A stretch of 46,017 nt of DNA, taken from assembly GCA_021604865.1 (NCBI GenBank), contig BQJU01000056.1:1-46017 (forward strand), read 5' to 3'. A program made the translations under genes and the position numbers. This DNA comes from Saprospiraceae bacterium. Its GTDB lineage: Bacteria; Bacteroidota; Bacteroidia; Chitinophagales; Saprospiraceae. Positions within the stretch are counted from its first letter, which is position 1. Every line of letters starts with the position of its first letter. The notes below the pieces were generated by a model. It saw nothing but the letters and a program-made list of their open reading frames with translations, searched no databases and had not been told where the DNA came from. Below, in pieces: positions 7,642-15,942 of the stretch.

Positions 7642-7688
7642 TAGTGGGTCTACAAAAAGCCTCGGCATTCGTCGAGGCTTTTTGTGTA
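7642..7688 (+). repeat. Duplicate of the tRNA-Gln 3' end plus terminator
   Basis: TAGTGGGTCTACAAAAA and the terminator hairpin at 7512-7559 recur here almost unchanged 130 bp downstream. The hairpin differences are compensatory (T-G becomes T-A, one G-C becomes G-T), so the stem is kept. Between the copies lies another inverted repeat, TCCCGAT (7583-7589) with ATCGGGA (7630-7636) enclosing AAATCT/AGATTT. The 9-mer CACTAGGAC (7564-7572) is the reverse complement of the tRNA T-arm sequence at 7508-7516. A tRNA 3' end repeated in this way is what an integrated element's attachment site looks like, but no integrase lies between or beside the copies. Confidence 0.75.
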
Positions 7689-7827
7689 AGGCCACCAGCC
7701 GCCACGCTCCAGGATGTTTAATCGGCTGGATAGGTAGAATTTAACGTTCATAGGATAAACCCGCCCCGGAAAGTTTCTCAAGCTAATGGAAAAGTCCTTT
7801 TTCGGCACTGCATCCCCTAATCTCCCA

Positions 7828-8013
7828 TTAACCCGGGTCAGACTCAAAATCCAAAGCCGCCAGCACATGCCGCCGCACAACCACCTCCTCCCAGGGCGAG
7901 CGATCACAGACGGGAAGAAATTTTTTATATTTCTTTCGCACCCGGCGCTTCTTCTTAACCAGGTTGCCGTAGCCGCTGATTTTTTCACTCCCAAGTGAAA
8001 AAAATGCCCACAA
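7828..8013 (-). CDS. Small hypothetical ORF (possibly a gene remnant)
   Basis: 61 codons, basic in the middle (VKKKRRVRKKYKKF) with a more natural-looking tail (PWEEVVVRRHVLAALDFESD). It is not recognised. The abrupt start and lack of neighbours fit either a small real gene or the 3' remnant of a longer one. The rest of 7689-8285 shows no other coding sign. Confidence 0.25.
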   Translation of the reverse strand: MWAFFSLGSEKISGYGNLVKKKRRVRKKYKKFLPVCDRSPWEEVVVRRHVLAALDFESDPG

Positions 8014-8295
8014 ACTTGTCAGAAGTGATCATTGATTGATCTCCATTCTGGAGTACATCTATGAATCAAGGGGAGATGAGGGCGATGATCGGGTAGCACT
8101 TTTATGTTAGTTGAGTTAAAACTGCCTTGAATTACTATATTTTTTCAGAATGACCAACCATTTGAAAAAAAAATCAAGAATGGTTGATTGATTTGGGGTA
8201 ACCTGGGTCGAAGGGCATCTTATCCACCTATTAAACTACTGTGAAAAGCTCGCTTTCCCCATTATGGTAGACAAATGATCACCATCCAGGTGTAC

Positions 8296-8340
8296 AAAAA
8301 AAAATGCCCGGCGAGGTACACCTGGAGCATACCTCGTCGG
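8296..8340 (-). terminator. Terminator of the PLAT/aerolysin-like gene, with a competing hairpin
   Basis: Read on the minus strand, CCGACGAGGTA pairs with TACCTCGCCGG (one G-T) and is followed by GCA and nine T residues, a strong intrinsic terminator ~40 bases after the stop codon at 8379. On the same DNA, CCAGGTGTAC (8286-8295) pairs perfectly with GTACACCTGG (8316-8325), which overlaps the terminator arm by GTA and uses its loop. The two folds cannot form fully together. Confidence 0.8.
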
Positions 8341-8378
8341 ACAAATCACGAAAATTAATTTCGGTAAAGACTTAGCGG

Positions 8379-9740
8379 TCAGTCAGCCTGAGCACTGGAA
8401 ATATTGAACAGAAAGTTATTATTGTAAAACATCTGCTTTTTATGTAGGTCAATCTGTATCCTTGCACCATCATTTTTAAGCAGATATACCGACCATTCAT
8501 CCCGGTTTTGTTCGGTAAAAATAGCATGAACAGTACGGCTTCCTGCTTTGTACTCGGCCCATTCCCCGGGGCCTGTTTGCTCGAAAGAGCCCTTATCAGA
8601 ACCAGTGTAGATGACTTTGTTGACATTATATCCATTTACAATATCTGTAACAGGAGTTGGGGTTGGAGGAGTTGGCTGTGGTTTGTTTTCAATGACCACC
8701 CATGCATTCGCTAGCCAGGTATTCCGGAATTGCCGCTCAATATCCGTTTTCACTTTAGGATCGACAAATTGTAACCATTCATTTTCAATCTCACTCCATA
8801 AAATCGGCACCACTTGGCCGTTTACTATTTTAGGGATAAACAGAAACTGGTCCAGACCTGAAGGGACCACCTGACTGTTGAGTTTACGCAAGATTCTTTT
8901 GTGTATACCATCTGTATACACCTGGTAGCCATAGGGAATCTCGAAGACTATCTTTTTGAAAACAGAGGTATTGGCCGGAGCAACATATGACCAGTCATAA
9001 GTAGAGGAGCGCATCGTTTCCTGGGAGGTTGTTCGGGTTTTGCTAACCATATCCTGCCAGGATGCCGTAGCTGATACCCCGAATTTGCCATAAACTGATT
9101 CCGGAGATTCGTAGGAAGCTGTAACTGCTGCGCCTACCGTAGTCTCCTCAGTGGATGACAAACTTACCGATTCCACAAATTGCCAGGTTTCCGAGTATTG
9201 CATCACCCCCTGGTCAGCCGTAGCGTGTGGGTTGTGACCAAAATTAACTTTCGTATAATAGGTTTTGTTGATCACCAGTGAACCATCAGGCTTAAGTTGA
9301 AGACGAGGATCTTTGCTATAAGTTGGCGTAAAGTAAACAGGATCGTAGTCAAGGTCCTTTTTAAGAGAGAACTCATAAAAACCATCTTCAGAATTGCGGT
9401 TTTCCCGGTCTGTAGAATTTTTGGTGACCGTTACAAACTCTACACTCCATTTGTCGGCTAGCTGGCCATCGACATCCAGCATAATTTTTGTGATTTTGCC
9501 TACATCGGATTTGCGAACGGAAAAGCCTTCCAGCATATCCCTTTCAGAACTTCCCACAACGTAAAACCTACCGGTTTGTCCCTTGTCTCCAAAGATTTCC
9601 ATTTCAATGTGGTTGTCGGTGCCGCCACCATAAACATCCCAGGTTTTTATATTGACGTAATAATCGACCAGCTGGGCCGATACAGGGGTGTAAAAAATAC
9701 TCATGAAGAGGGTCAGTGAACATGCAATTAATGCTTTCAT
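8379..9740 (-). CDS. Secreted protein with PLAT domain, aerolysin-like segment and C-terminal beta domain
   Basis: 453 residues from the signal peptide MKALIACSLTLFMSIFYTPVSAQ; the frame is open 13 codons further, but this start places the signal peptide at the N-terminus. Residues 25-108 resemble a PLAT/LH2 lipid- or membrane-binding beta sandwich (YYVNIKTWDVYGGGTDNHIEM...WSVEFVTV). Residues ~180-270 have the long, Ser/Thr-rich, alternating beta pattern of aerolysin/ETX-MTX2 pore formers (SLSSTEETTVGAAVTASYE, then FGVSATASWQD, then SSTYDWSYVAPANTSVFKKIVF). A Pro/Thr linker (353-363) leads to a ~75-residue beta domain (GSFEQTGPGEWAEY...RDEWSVYLL...IQIDLH) that may bind a ligand. There is no T9SS tail, so release route is unclear. 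It lies 243 bp downstream of, and in the same direction as, the hybrid regulator. Pore formation is inference from pattern. Confidence 0.7.
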   Translation of the reverse strand: MKALIACSLTLFMSIFYTPVSAQLVDYYVNIKTWDVYGGGTDNHIEMEIFGDKGQTGRFYVVGSSERDMLEGFSVRKSDVGKITKIMLDVDGQLADKWSVEFVTVTKNSTDRENRNSEDGFYEFSLKKDLDYDPVYFTPTYSKDPRLQLKPDGSLVINKTYYTKVNFGHNPHATADQGVMQYSETWQFVESVSLSSTEETTVGAAVTASYESPESVYGKFGVSATASWQDMVSKTRTTSQETMRSSTYDWSYVAPANTSVFKKIVFEIPYGYQVYTDGIHKRILRKLNSQVVPSGLDQFLFIPKIVNGQVVPILWSEIENEWLQFVDPKVKTDIERQFRNTWLANAWVVIENKPQPTPPTPTPVTDIVNGYNVNKVIYTGSDKGSFEQTGPGEWAEYKAGSRTVHAIFTEQNRDEWSVYLLKNDGARIQIDLHKKQMFYNNNFLFNISSAQAD

Positions 9741-9983
9741 TGGTTTAAATTGTTTTTGATTATTCAGGGCTTCGTTCACCAGTAGTGAATATAAGTTTCA
9801 GCTATCTGTAGAATCCCTGAATCAGGATTAGGTTAAAATTGATGAATATTGTCGATGCAAAGATGTGGGAGATGTGCCCTTCAGACCTTTCACTCAGCTT
9901 GCAAAAGCTTGGATTGTGCTTGCACGAAAACACAAATAGGTGAATATCAATACTTTAAAAAGAATTAGAATTTGGAATTTACC

Positions 9984-12695
9984 TCAAATTTCACTGGGCG
10001 GGATACCAAAAGCCTCTTTAAATACCCGACTGAAGTAGGCAGGATCGGAAAAACCGGAGGCATAGGCGACCTCCGAAACATTCAGGTGGCGATCCTGCAG
10101 CAATCTTTTTGCCTGCTGAAGCCTTACTGATCGAATAAACAGAGTGGGAGAAAGATTGGTGAGGGCCCGAAGTTTCCTGTAAAACTGCATATTACTCAAC
10201 CCGGTAGCTTTTTCCAGGTCGCTGCTTTTTAACTCGGGATCATCAATTCTGGACTCTATACAGTTGGTGATGGTCAGGAGAAACTGATCATCCAGACTCC
10301 TTACTTTGGCGGTGTACGGCGGGGCCTGATGCTGGCTGTATTTTTGTTGTAATAAGGTTCTCAGTCCAAGGAGTTTTTCCAGCCTGATGAATAGCTCATC
10401 CGGGTCAAAAGGTTTCATCAGGTAAGCATCCGTCCCTTGTTGTAAACCCTGAATTTTATCTTCCTGCGCGGCTCTGGCGGTAAGTAAAATAATGGGCACA
10501 TGGCTGGTACGCACATCTTTTTTGAGGGTTTCACAAACCTCAAAACCATCCTTTTTGGGCATCATAACATCCGAGATAATAATATCGGGAATCAGGCTAA
10601 GTGCAACTTCAATACCTTCCTGTCCATCTCTGGCAACACTGATGGTATAATGCTGATCAAGGAGCTTTTTCAGATAGGTAACAATATCCTGGTTATCCTC
10701 TATGATCAGCAGGTGTTGATGGTCAGGAGCAGGCGTGCTGTGGATAAGTTTACGGCTTGGGGCAACGGTATGACGATCCTGGGTAAGCCCCCCTTTTTTC
10801 CGGCTGTGCTGGGTCGGGTGATGACTGGTCACCACCGGAAGCTGAATGCTAAAAGTGCTTCCCACTCCTTCCTCAGACTGAACCCTTATCTGGCCTTTTG
10901 CCAGTTCTACCAGTTCCTTGGTGAGTGCCAGGCCAATCCCACTGCTGTCACTCTGCTTCCTTTGATCGTTGTTGACCTGGTAGAAACGATCAAAGATATA
11001 CTCAATTTTCGCTTCCGGTATGCCTATGCCCGTATCCCGTACGGTTATTTGTAAGACCTCTCTTTCCTGAACCAGGCAATGATCCGCGGTCAGTATGACC
11101 TGCCCCCCTGGAGTGGTGAATTTAATCGCATTGGAAAGTAGATTGCTGACAATCTGTTGCATATTCATTTCATCGATATCCATGAGCAGGCTCTTTGTAT
11201 TGGCTTCAAAAGCCAGCTGTATTTGTTTTTGCTCTGCCAGGGAATAAAAGGATTCTGTCAGGTAACGAAGAAAGACAATGATGTCGGTGGTGATGTATTC
11301 CATTTTGAGCTGGCCAGCATCCAGCTTGGACAATTCCAGCAGCCTATTGACCAGCAGCAGCAAGTTGCCACTGTTGCGTTGTATCAACTCCACTTCTGGT
11401 TGATTCCCTTTGAGTTGGCCGGCAAGGCCTGAGATGATGGTTAAGGGGGTCCTGAATTCGTGGGATATATTGGCAAAGAACCTGGATTTCATACCGTCGA
11501 GTTCTTTGATTCGTCTGCGTTCAAAGTCGGCCATCCTGAACCGGTAGCCTACGGCCAGGGCAAAAACCAGGATTTCAATCAGCACGGCGATTTCCGTAAT
11601 ATAAAAGTGCGGAAAAGGGAAGTCATGCAGCCAACCAAACTCAATTGCCGCTGAGATGAACGTATTGATAAATACGCCCAGCAATAGGACCATACTACCT
11701 AACACAAAAAGATTAACCAGTTTGTTTCTGGCTTTGATAATGGGAAAATAACAGGCCATACCAAAAGCCAGGGCACTAATGGGCAAGGCAAAAGTCAGCC
11801 AGGTCATGTTTGCATAATGCGCATCAAGATTCCATACAAACAAAGGCCAGCAAATCAGTGCGGAAAGGCTAAAAACCACCAGGAATTTCAATAAAATTTT
11901 GTCGAGCCAGGGGATAAGATGGGGTAGCCTTACAAAGCTCCGCAAAAAAAGCAGGTAGACCACGTAGGTCAGAAAAGCATGGGGCAGCAGATACCGGTAT
12001 AACAGGTTGAGACGGGGAAAAGCAGGCGTAATGTAAACCTGAAAAATACCCGATTCAATCATCAGCACCGAGGAAATAGACAGGGTATAAATCACATACC
12101 ACAAGTAACCAGAATCTCGGTACTGGATAAAAACCAGCAGGTGATAAACGGCCAGCATAAGCAGTGCACCAATAACCAGCAAATGAATCGCTACTTCCTT
12201 TTCAAAAGCCGTCAATCGGGCTTCATCCCATTGCTCTACAGTATATAGCCGAGCTTCTGTCGGCACCTTTCTTAGTATCCAGGGATACACTTCAAGCGTC
12301 AGTTCCTGGATGCCAGGCTCCAGCTGAATTTCCAACTGGCCACTGTATCCGTATCCCGGAATGACCAGCCCTTCAGGCATCGTTCGCTCTTGCATGGGCA
12401 GGATAATCCCGCATTCACCAAGATAGTTTTGCCGACCACCAGCTGGTTTAAGGAAAACCTTTACGACCTGCAGATCGTGCAGGTACAAAATGCGTGTTAA
12501 TGGAGTTTGTGAGGGGTTGTGCAAACGTATCCGATAGGGTTCCTGTCCACTGGCACAGGCTGCATTCAAGGCTAACGAAATATAGGACTGACTAGCGGGC
12601 ATGGTATCCACCACAATTACGGGCACCTCACTTTCTCCCTGAACGGTGAGGCAACATAACAGCAGTATGGTAACCAGCAACCCGCGTAATTTCAT
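9984..12695 (-). CDS. Hybrid two-component regulator: 7TMR-DISM sensor, histidine kinase, receiver and AraC-type DNA-binding domain
   Basis: 903 residues from MKLRGLLVTILLLCCLTVQG; an upstream ATG at 12755 would put 20 extra residues before this signal peptide. Order: periplasmic DISM-type beta domain (~20-155); seven hydrophobic helices of 7TMR-DISM (~165-385); HisKA with phospho-acceptor His412 (FFANISHEFRTPL); HATPase with N box Asn522 and GIGIP/GIGLA motifs; linker; receiver domain with Asp709 (IIISD) and Lys761; AraC-family HTH at the C-terminus (~820-903, ending FGIPPSEI). This one-protein design senses an outside ligand and controls transcription directly. Its partner gene is plausibly the PLAT/aerolysin-like gene 243 bp downstream, judged by position only. 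Confidence 0.93.
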   Translation of the reverse strand: MKLRGLLVTILLLCCLTVQGESEVPVIVVDTMPASQSYISLALNAACASGQEPYRIRLHNPSQTPLTRILYLHDLQVVKVFLKPAGGRQNYLGECGIILPMQERTMPEGLVIPGYGYSGQLEIQLEPGIQELTLEVYPWILRKVPTEARLYTVEQWDEARLTAFEKEVAIHLLVIGALLMLAVYHLLVFIQYRDSGYLWYVIYTLSISSVLMIESGIFQVYITPAFPRLNLLYRYLLPHAFLTYVVYLLFLRSFVRLPHLIPWLDKILLKFLVVFSLSALICWPLFVWNLDAHYANMTWLTFALPISALAFGMACYFPIIKARNKLVNLFVLGSMVLLLGVFINTFISAAIEFGWLHDFPFPHFYITEIAVLIEILVFALAVGYRFRMADFERRRIKELDGMKSRFFANISHEFRTPLTIISGLAGQLKGNQPEVELIQRNSGNLLLLVNRLLELSKLDAGQLKMEYITTDIIVFLRYLTESFYSLAEQKQIQLAFEANTKSLLMDIDEMNMQQIVSNLLSNAIKFTTPGGQVILTADHCLVQEREVLQITVRDTGIGIPEAKIEYIFDRFYQVNNDQRKQSDSSGIGLALTKELVELAKGQIRVQSEEGVGSTFSIQLPVVTSHHPTQHSRKKGGLTQDRHTVAPSRKLIHSTPAPDHQHLLIIEDNQDIVTYLKKLLDQHYTISVARDGQEGIEVALSLIPDIIISDVMMPKKDGFEVCETLKKDVRTSHVPIILLTARAAQEDKIQGLQQGTDAYLMKPFDPDELFIRLEKLLGLRTLLQQKYSQHQAPPYTAKVRSLDDQFLLTITNCIESRIDDPELKSSDLEKATGLSNMQFYRKLRALTNLSPTLFIRSVRLQQAKRLLQDRHLNVSEVAYASGFSDPAYFSRVFKEAFGIPPSEI

Positions 12696-12849
12696 AGCAG
12701 GTTTTTTAAGCTCAGTTCCCCAAGTTGCCTCTTTTGAAATGGACTTCTCATACAAATGGACTGATCTTTAGGAGTCAGCGAAAAATAACTTCCCCCAATA
12801 AATTGCAACGCAATAAAGATAGGAGTAACTTTGGAATAACCATTGGTGA

Positions 12850-13200
12850 GCAGGTACGAATAAATATCCCTACAGTGAATCCACCGAAACGCTGATGAAG
12901 CGGTTGTTCAATAATTTGCCGGAAAAAGATAAACGGCACTATGCCTCGGTAGAAGCCTTCAAATTAGAATATGGGGGCATAGAATATATTTCCGAGCTAT
13001 TTGGTATTTATGATATTCCACTCAATGACGGGTATATATTTTTAGGTCAATCGGCCGATACCCCTGATTTTGCAGTTGATTGCTTATTGGATTATATCAA
13101 ATACTATGCGATTAAAAGGCATCCTCAAGCTAGCCAAATGTTAATTCTGTGCGATTCGGGGGCAGTAATGGATTTAGAGTCTATCGTTTTAAAGAAATGA
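12850..13200 (+). pseudogene. ISAzo13-like transposase remnant (internally deleted)
   Basis: The frame is open from 12850 with the first ATG at 12895. Residues 4-37 of that ORF (FNNLPEKDKRHYASVEAFK then GGIEYISELFGI) look like the N-terminal region of ISAzo13 family transposases. Residues ~50-88 (GQSADTPDFAVDCLLDY and HPQASQMLILCDSGA) look like the much later catalytic-core segment TSxDTPxFAV...LLILxDxG. Full-length relatives are around 400 residues, so the middle has been lost and the two pieces joined in frame. Family assignment is from memory of the motifs. Confidence 0.7.
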
Positions 13201-13261
13201 TACAATAGCTAGCCCAATATACGGACCTCCAAATCAGAGTGGCTCACTATCCAAGTTATTA

Positions 13262-13421
13262 GAGTTGTTTCGCAGGGGTCATGACAAGGTTAAAACGGAT
13301 CTTTTTTACCCACTTTTCGCCTTTCTCTCGTTGGGTAGCGGTGCTATCCGCCTCAATAAAGACTACAATTGGATAAAAAACCTCTCGTTTTTCCCACCGC
13401 CCTGCCCCTACGAAACAACTC
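13262..13421. mobile_element. 160-bp MITE-like element with 17-bp inverted repeats flanked by TA
   Basis: The left end GAGTTGTTTCGCAGGGG (13262-13278) and right end CCCCTACGAAACAACTC (13405-13421) are inverted repeats with one mismatch. The dinucleotide TA lies on both sides (13260-13261 and 13422-13423), as left by TA-targeting IS630/Tc1-type transposition. The inside holds no transposase. Confidence 0.7.
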
Positions 13422-13431
13422 TATTGTTCAA

Positions 13432-13501
13432 AGTACAACCCCTGTGACCACAAACTATTCCCTCATATTACCAGAGCATTAGCTGGAGTCATGTTAGATT
13501 G
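13432..13501 (+). repeat. Dispersed 70-bp repeat, copy 1
   Basis: It starts AGTACAACCC and ends ATGTTAGATTG. It matches 22107-22176 without gaps at 60 of 70 positions by hand count. It lies next to the 160-bp inverted-repeat element. Confidence 0.75.
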
Positions 13502-13660
13502 TGTACAAACCGTTCGTCATTTGATCAAGTCCAGAGCTAAAACCAAGCAAGGCTTAAAGGTATTTGTTAGACAAATGAAAAATGAATATCAAACTGGAAT
13601 TAAGGCAACAAAAAACTTCTTAGAAAACTATCCAATTGTTCACGATCAGATATTACCTCA

Positions 13661-15859
13661 GTGGAATTATTGGGCATTGCCTTAGTATTAATATGGGGAG
13701 GTTATTTTTCGCTGACCCCTTATGATGGGCAAACGGCAACCCTTCCTGTAAAGATGCGTAATGTGCAGGCATTGGATACAATTACATTTATTCGTGCCGA
13801 TCTTAAGATTGAAGTTGAGGATGTATATAGCAACTTAGTTATTTCTAACCTTGTACCAGCTACTAACTTTTCGATGTCTTCAGAGGGTAATTTTATTAAA
13901 GTAAGTTCAACTTTTGAATTTCCTCTAACATTTGAGTTGGATAGCCTGGAATCAATTCCTATTGGAGACATCGAGATAGATGCTCCATCCGATCCCATTA
14001 CCGGAGGAGAAGCCATCTTCGACTTTGTCTATGCCCGGGTTTTCATTAAAGATGCCTACGACATTACTCCAGGTCTTAACCACTGCTGTAAACCTCCAGG
14101 TTTAAGGGACACCTTACAATTTGGGGGTTTTCCGCCCTGTCAGGGTGCAGGCACCCCGCAAATAAGTTTTGCCGATGTACAGTATGAGGATGAGGGGATG
14201 GTAGTGCCAATTTATCTGGAAAATTTGAATAATCCTTCCAGCAGTGTGACAGTGGATACACTTGTGTTAGAAGTCGAAGCGACCGTAACAGGAGACCTTG
14301 TGATCGATTCGCTAGCAATTGTCAATTCCTTAAATTCTTTTCCGGGTTGTTCCCTGACGGTCGTAAACCTAGACATTGACTCTGCCAACTATAGCGTACG
14401 AATTGAGGTGATAGGGAATTGCGAAATTTTATCCGGCACCGACAATTTATTCAGTTTCGTTTTTGATGGAACCGGAGGCTGTATTCAGGGGATAAAAACG
14501 GTAGTGGTCGAGTACGATCCACCTGGCTTTGCGGAGGCATGCGTCCCTCCTGTTGAAGATGCCCCAACGGATTGCTGGCGACAGAAAGGTGAAATATATC
14601 GATGGTGTGGCTCAAATACACCTATTCCTGGTGTTACGATTTATCAGGACACTTTAACCCCACATGAGACTTTGGTTTGTCAAAATACAACTTATGTTCA
14701 AACCGAGACAACAGACAGCGAAGGGGCCTATTCTGTTGAGGCAGAAGCCTCCCCAAAAAGATATAGTCTTACCCCTTCAAAAACGGAGAACCCTGATTGT
14801 GTAACTACCTTTGATTTGCTATTGGTACAAAAGCATATTTTATTAAATACATTCACGGAACCAGAAGAATGGATAGCCGCAGACGCTAATAATAGTGGGT
14901 CAATTTCCACAGTGGATTTAATTAAAATGCGCCAATTAATATTAGGGGTGATCACTGAACTACCGGGGCCACAATGGCGATTCATTCCAGAAAACTACGT
15001 CTTTGATCCCCCGGTTCCTACTAGCATGCCGACAGGGTATCCAGAATGCCTTGCGTATCCTGATAGCACAAATATCAATTTTAGAGCAATTAAGATTGGT
15101 GATCTAAATTGTGGCTGTAGTAGCTCATTAGATATTCAGGACACGATCGAAGTGGAGGTCAGTGAGGTTATCATTTCAGGAGGTAGAAGGTTGGAGTTCG
15201 AGTCTTCTGAATTTGATACGCTTGCGGCTTTTCAATTTGGATTCGATTTTGATTCAGATGACTGGGTATACCAGGAGGAAATTGAGGAAGATCTCCCATA
15301 TATGAGTTCTGATGCAATTGGCAGTACGGGAGCCTCTTCCGGTTCTTTAAATATTGCCTGGTACGATTCCCTGGCACAGGGCAGAACATTGGGGACCGGA
15401 GAGAAAATGCTGAGCCTGGAATTTCAAGACCAGCCATGGGTTTTCGGTGGCAGTCTCTTAACGGAGCTAGCCTTGAATGAAACCGATCTTCCAGCACTGG
15501 CCTATAAGGAAGATGGTACACCAGTAGTTATTCGTCTGGTTGCCAACCGAGGACATCGGATGTTACCAACGGTAAACCAAACACCCGAGGAGGATCAACA
15601 GAGCAGTTTTACCGTTACTGTTCAACCCAATCCGACCCGTCAGGGAGTGGATTTCAACATCGATAGTCATAAGCGAGCAACTGCCAAGCTTGTTATTTAT
15701 GATGCTCAAGGAAAACAAGTACATCAATTTTCGTTAAATTTGGAGATGGGTGTCAATAAATACCGTCTACAAGAAATGGCAAATTGGCCAGCAGGATTAT
15801 ATTGGTACAGGGTAGAAACTGGAAATGAAAGTATCAGCGGAAAAGTCCTTAAAAAATAA
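13661..15859 (+). CDS. Secreted cohesin/dockerin-like protein with T9SS tail
   Basis: 732 residues, using a GTG start; no ATG gives a good N-terminus and the only secretion-like segment is the weak LLGIALVLIWGGYF. Order: cohesin-like beta domain (TATLPVKMRNVQALDTITF, ~25-100); a second similar beta domain (~165-290); a carboxypeptidase-regulatory/SdrD-like module (RQKGEIYRWCG...DSEGAYSVEA, ~305-365); a dockerin-like pair of calcium loops (FDLLLVQKHILL and DANNSGSISTVDLIKMRQLI, ~380-425); a further cohesin-like region (~500-630); T9SS sorting domain (VQPNPT ... PAGLYWYRVETGNESISGKVLKK). Likely a large surface or matrix protein. The odd N-terminus, next to mobile debris, suggests the 5' end may have been rearranged. 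Confidence 0.8.
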   Translation: MELLGIALVLIWGGYFSLTPYDGQTATLPVKMRNVQALDTITFIRADLKIEVEDVYSNLVISNLVPATNFSMSSEGNFIKVSSTFEFPLTFELDSLESIPIGDIEIDAPSDPITGGEAIFDFVYARVFIKDAYDITPGLNHCCKPPGLRDTLQFGGFPPCQGAGTPQISFADVQYEDEGMVVPIYLENLNNPSSSVTVDTLVLEVEATVTGDLVIDSLAIVNSLNSFPGCSLTVVNLDIDSANYSVRIEVIGNCEILSGTDNLFSFVFDGTGGCIQGIKTVVVEYDPPGFAEACVPPVEDAPTDCWRQKGEIYRWCGSNTPIPGVTIYQDTLTPHETLVCQNTTYVQTETTDSEGAYSVEAEASPKRYSLTPSKTENPDCVTTFDLLLVQKHILLNTFTEPEEWIAADANNSGSISTVDLIKMRQLILGVITELPGPQWRFIPENYVFDPPVPTSMPTGYPECLAYPDSTNINFRAIKIGDLNCGCSSSLDIQDTIEVEVSEVIISGGRRLEFESSEFDTLAAFQFGFDFDSDDWVYQEEIEEDLPYMSSDAIGSTGASSGSLNIAWYDSLAQGRTLGTGEKMLSLEFQDQPWVFGGSLLTELALNETDLPALAYKEDGTPVVIRLVANRGHRMLPTVNQTPEEDQQSSFTVTVQPNPTRQGVDFNIDSHKRATAKLVIYDAQGKQVHQFSLNLEMGVNKYRLQEMANWPAGLYWYRVETGNESISGKVLKK

Positions 15860-15880
15860 GAAGGCAAAAAACACCAAGAC

Positions 15881-15911
15881 CGCCTGGAAGTTTGACGACT
15901 TCCAGGCGTTT
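15881..15911 (+). terminator. Intrinsic terminator after the cohesin/dockerin-like gene
   Basis: CGCCTGGAAGT (15881-15891) pairs perfectly with ACTTCCAGGCG (15898-15908) across a 6-base loop, followed by a short TTTG run. Confidence 0.75.
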
Positions 15912-15942
15912 GCTATCGGTATAGAAATAAATTACACAAATT

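Larger units (their letters stand above)
13201..13660. other. Non-coding interval of mobile-element debris
   Basis: Contains the 160-bp inverted-repeat element (13262-13421) and a 70-bp dispersed repeat (13432-13501). Open frames at 13265-13447 and 13491-13685 lie over these repeats and are not accepted as genes. Confidence 0.5.

Noticed and set aside
7642-7688. A second tRNA gene behind tRNA-Gln
   Set aside because: Only the 3' acceptor strand and terminator recur; no D arm or anticodon arm can be drawn upstream.
10500-11054. 184-codon open frame opposite the hybrid regulator
   Set aside because: It is the antisense shadow of the kinase and receiver domains, with no independent coding character.
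13491-13685. 64-codon open frame before the cohesin/dockerin-like gene
   Set aside because: It begins inside a dispersed repeat, overlaps the next gene and shows no family motif; it could be a remnant, but support is too weak.
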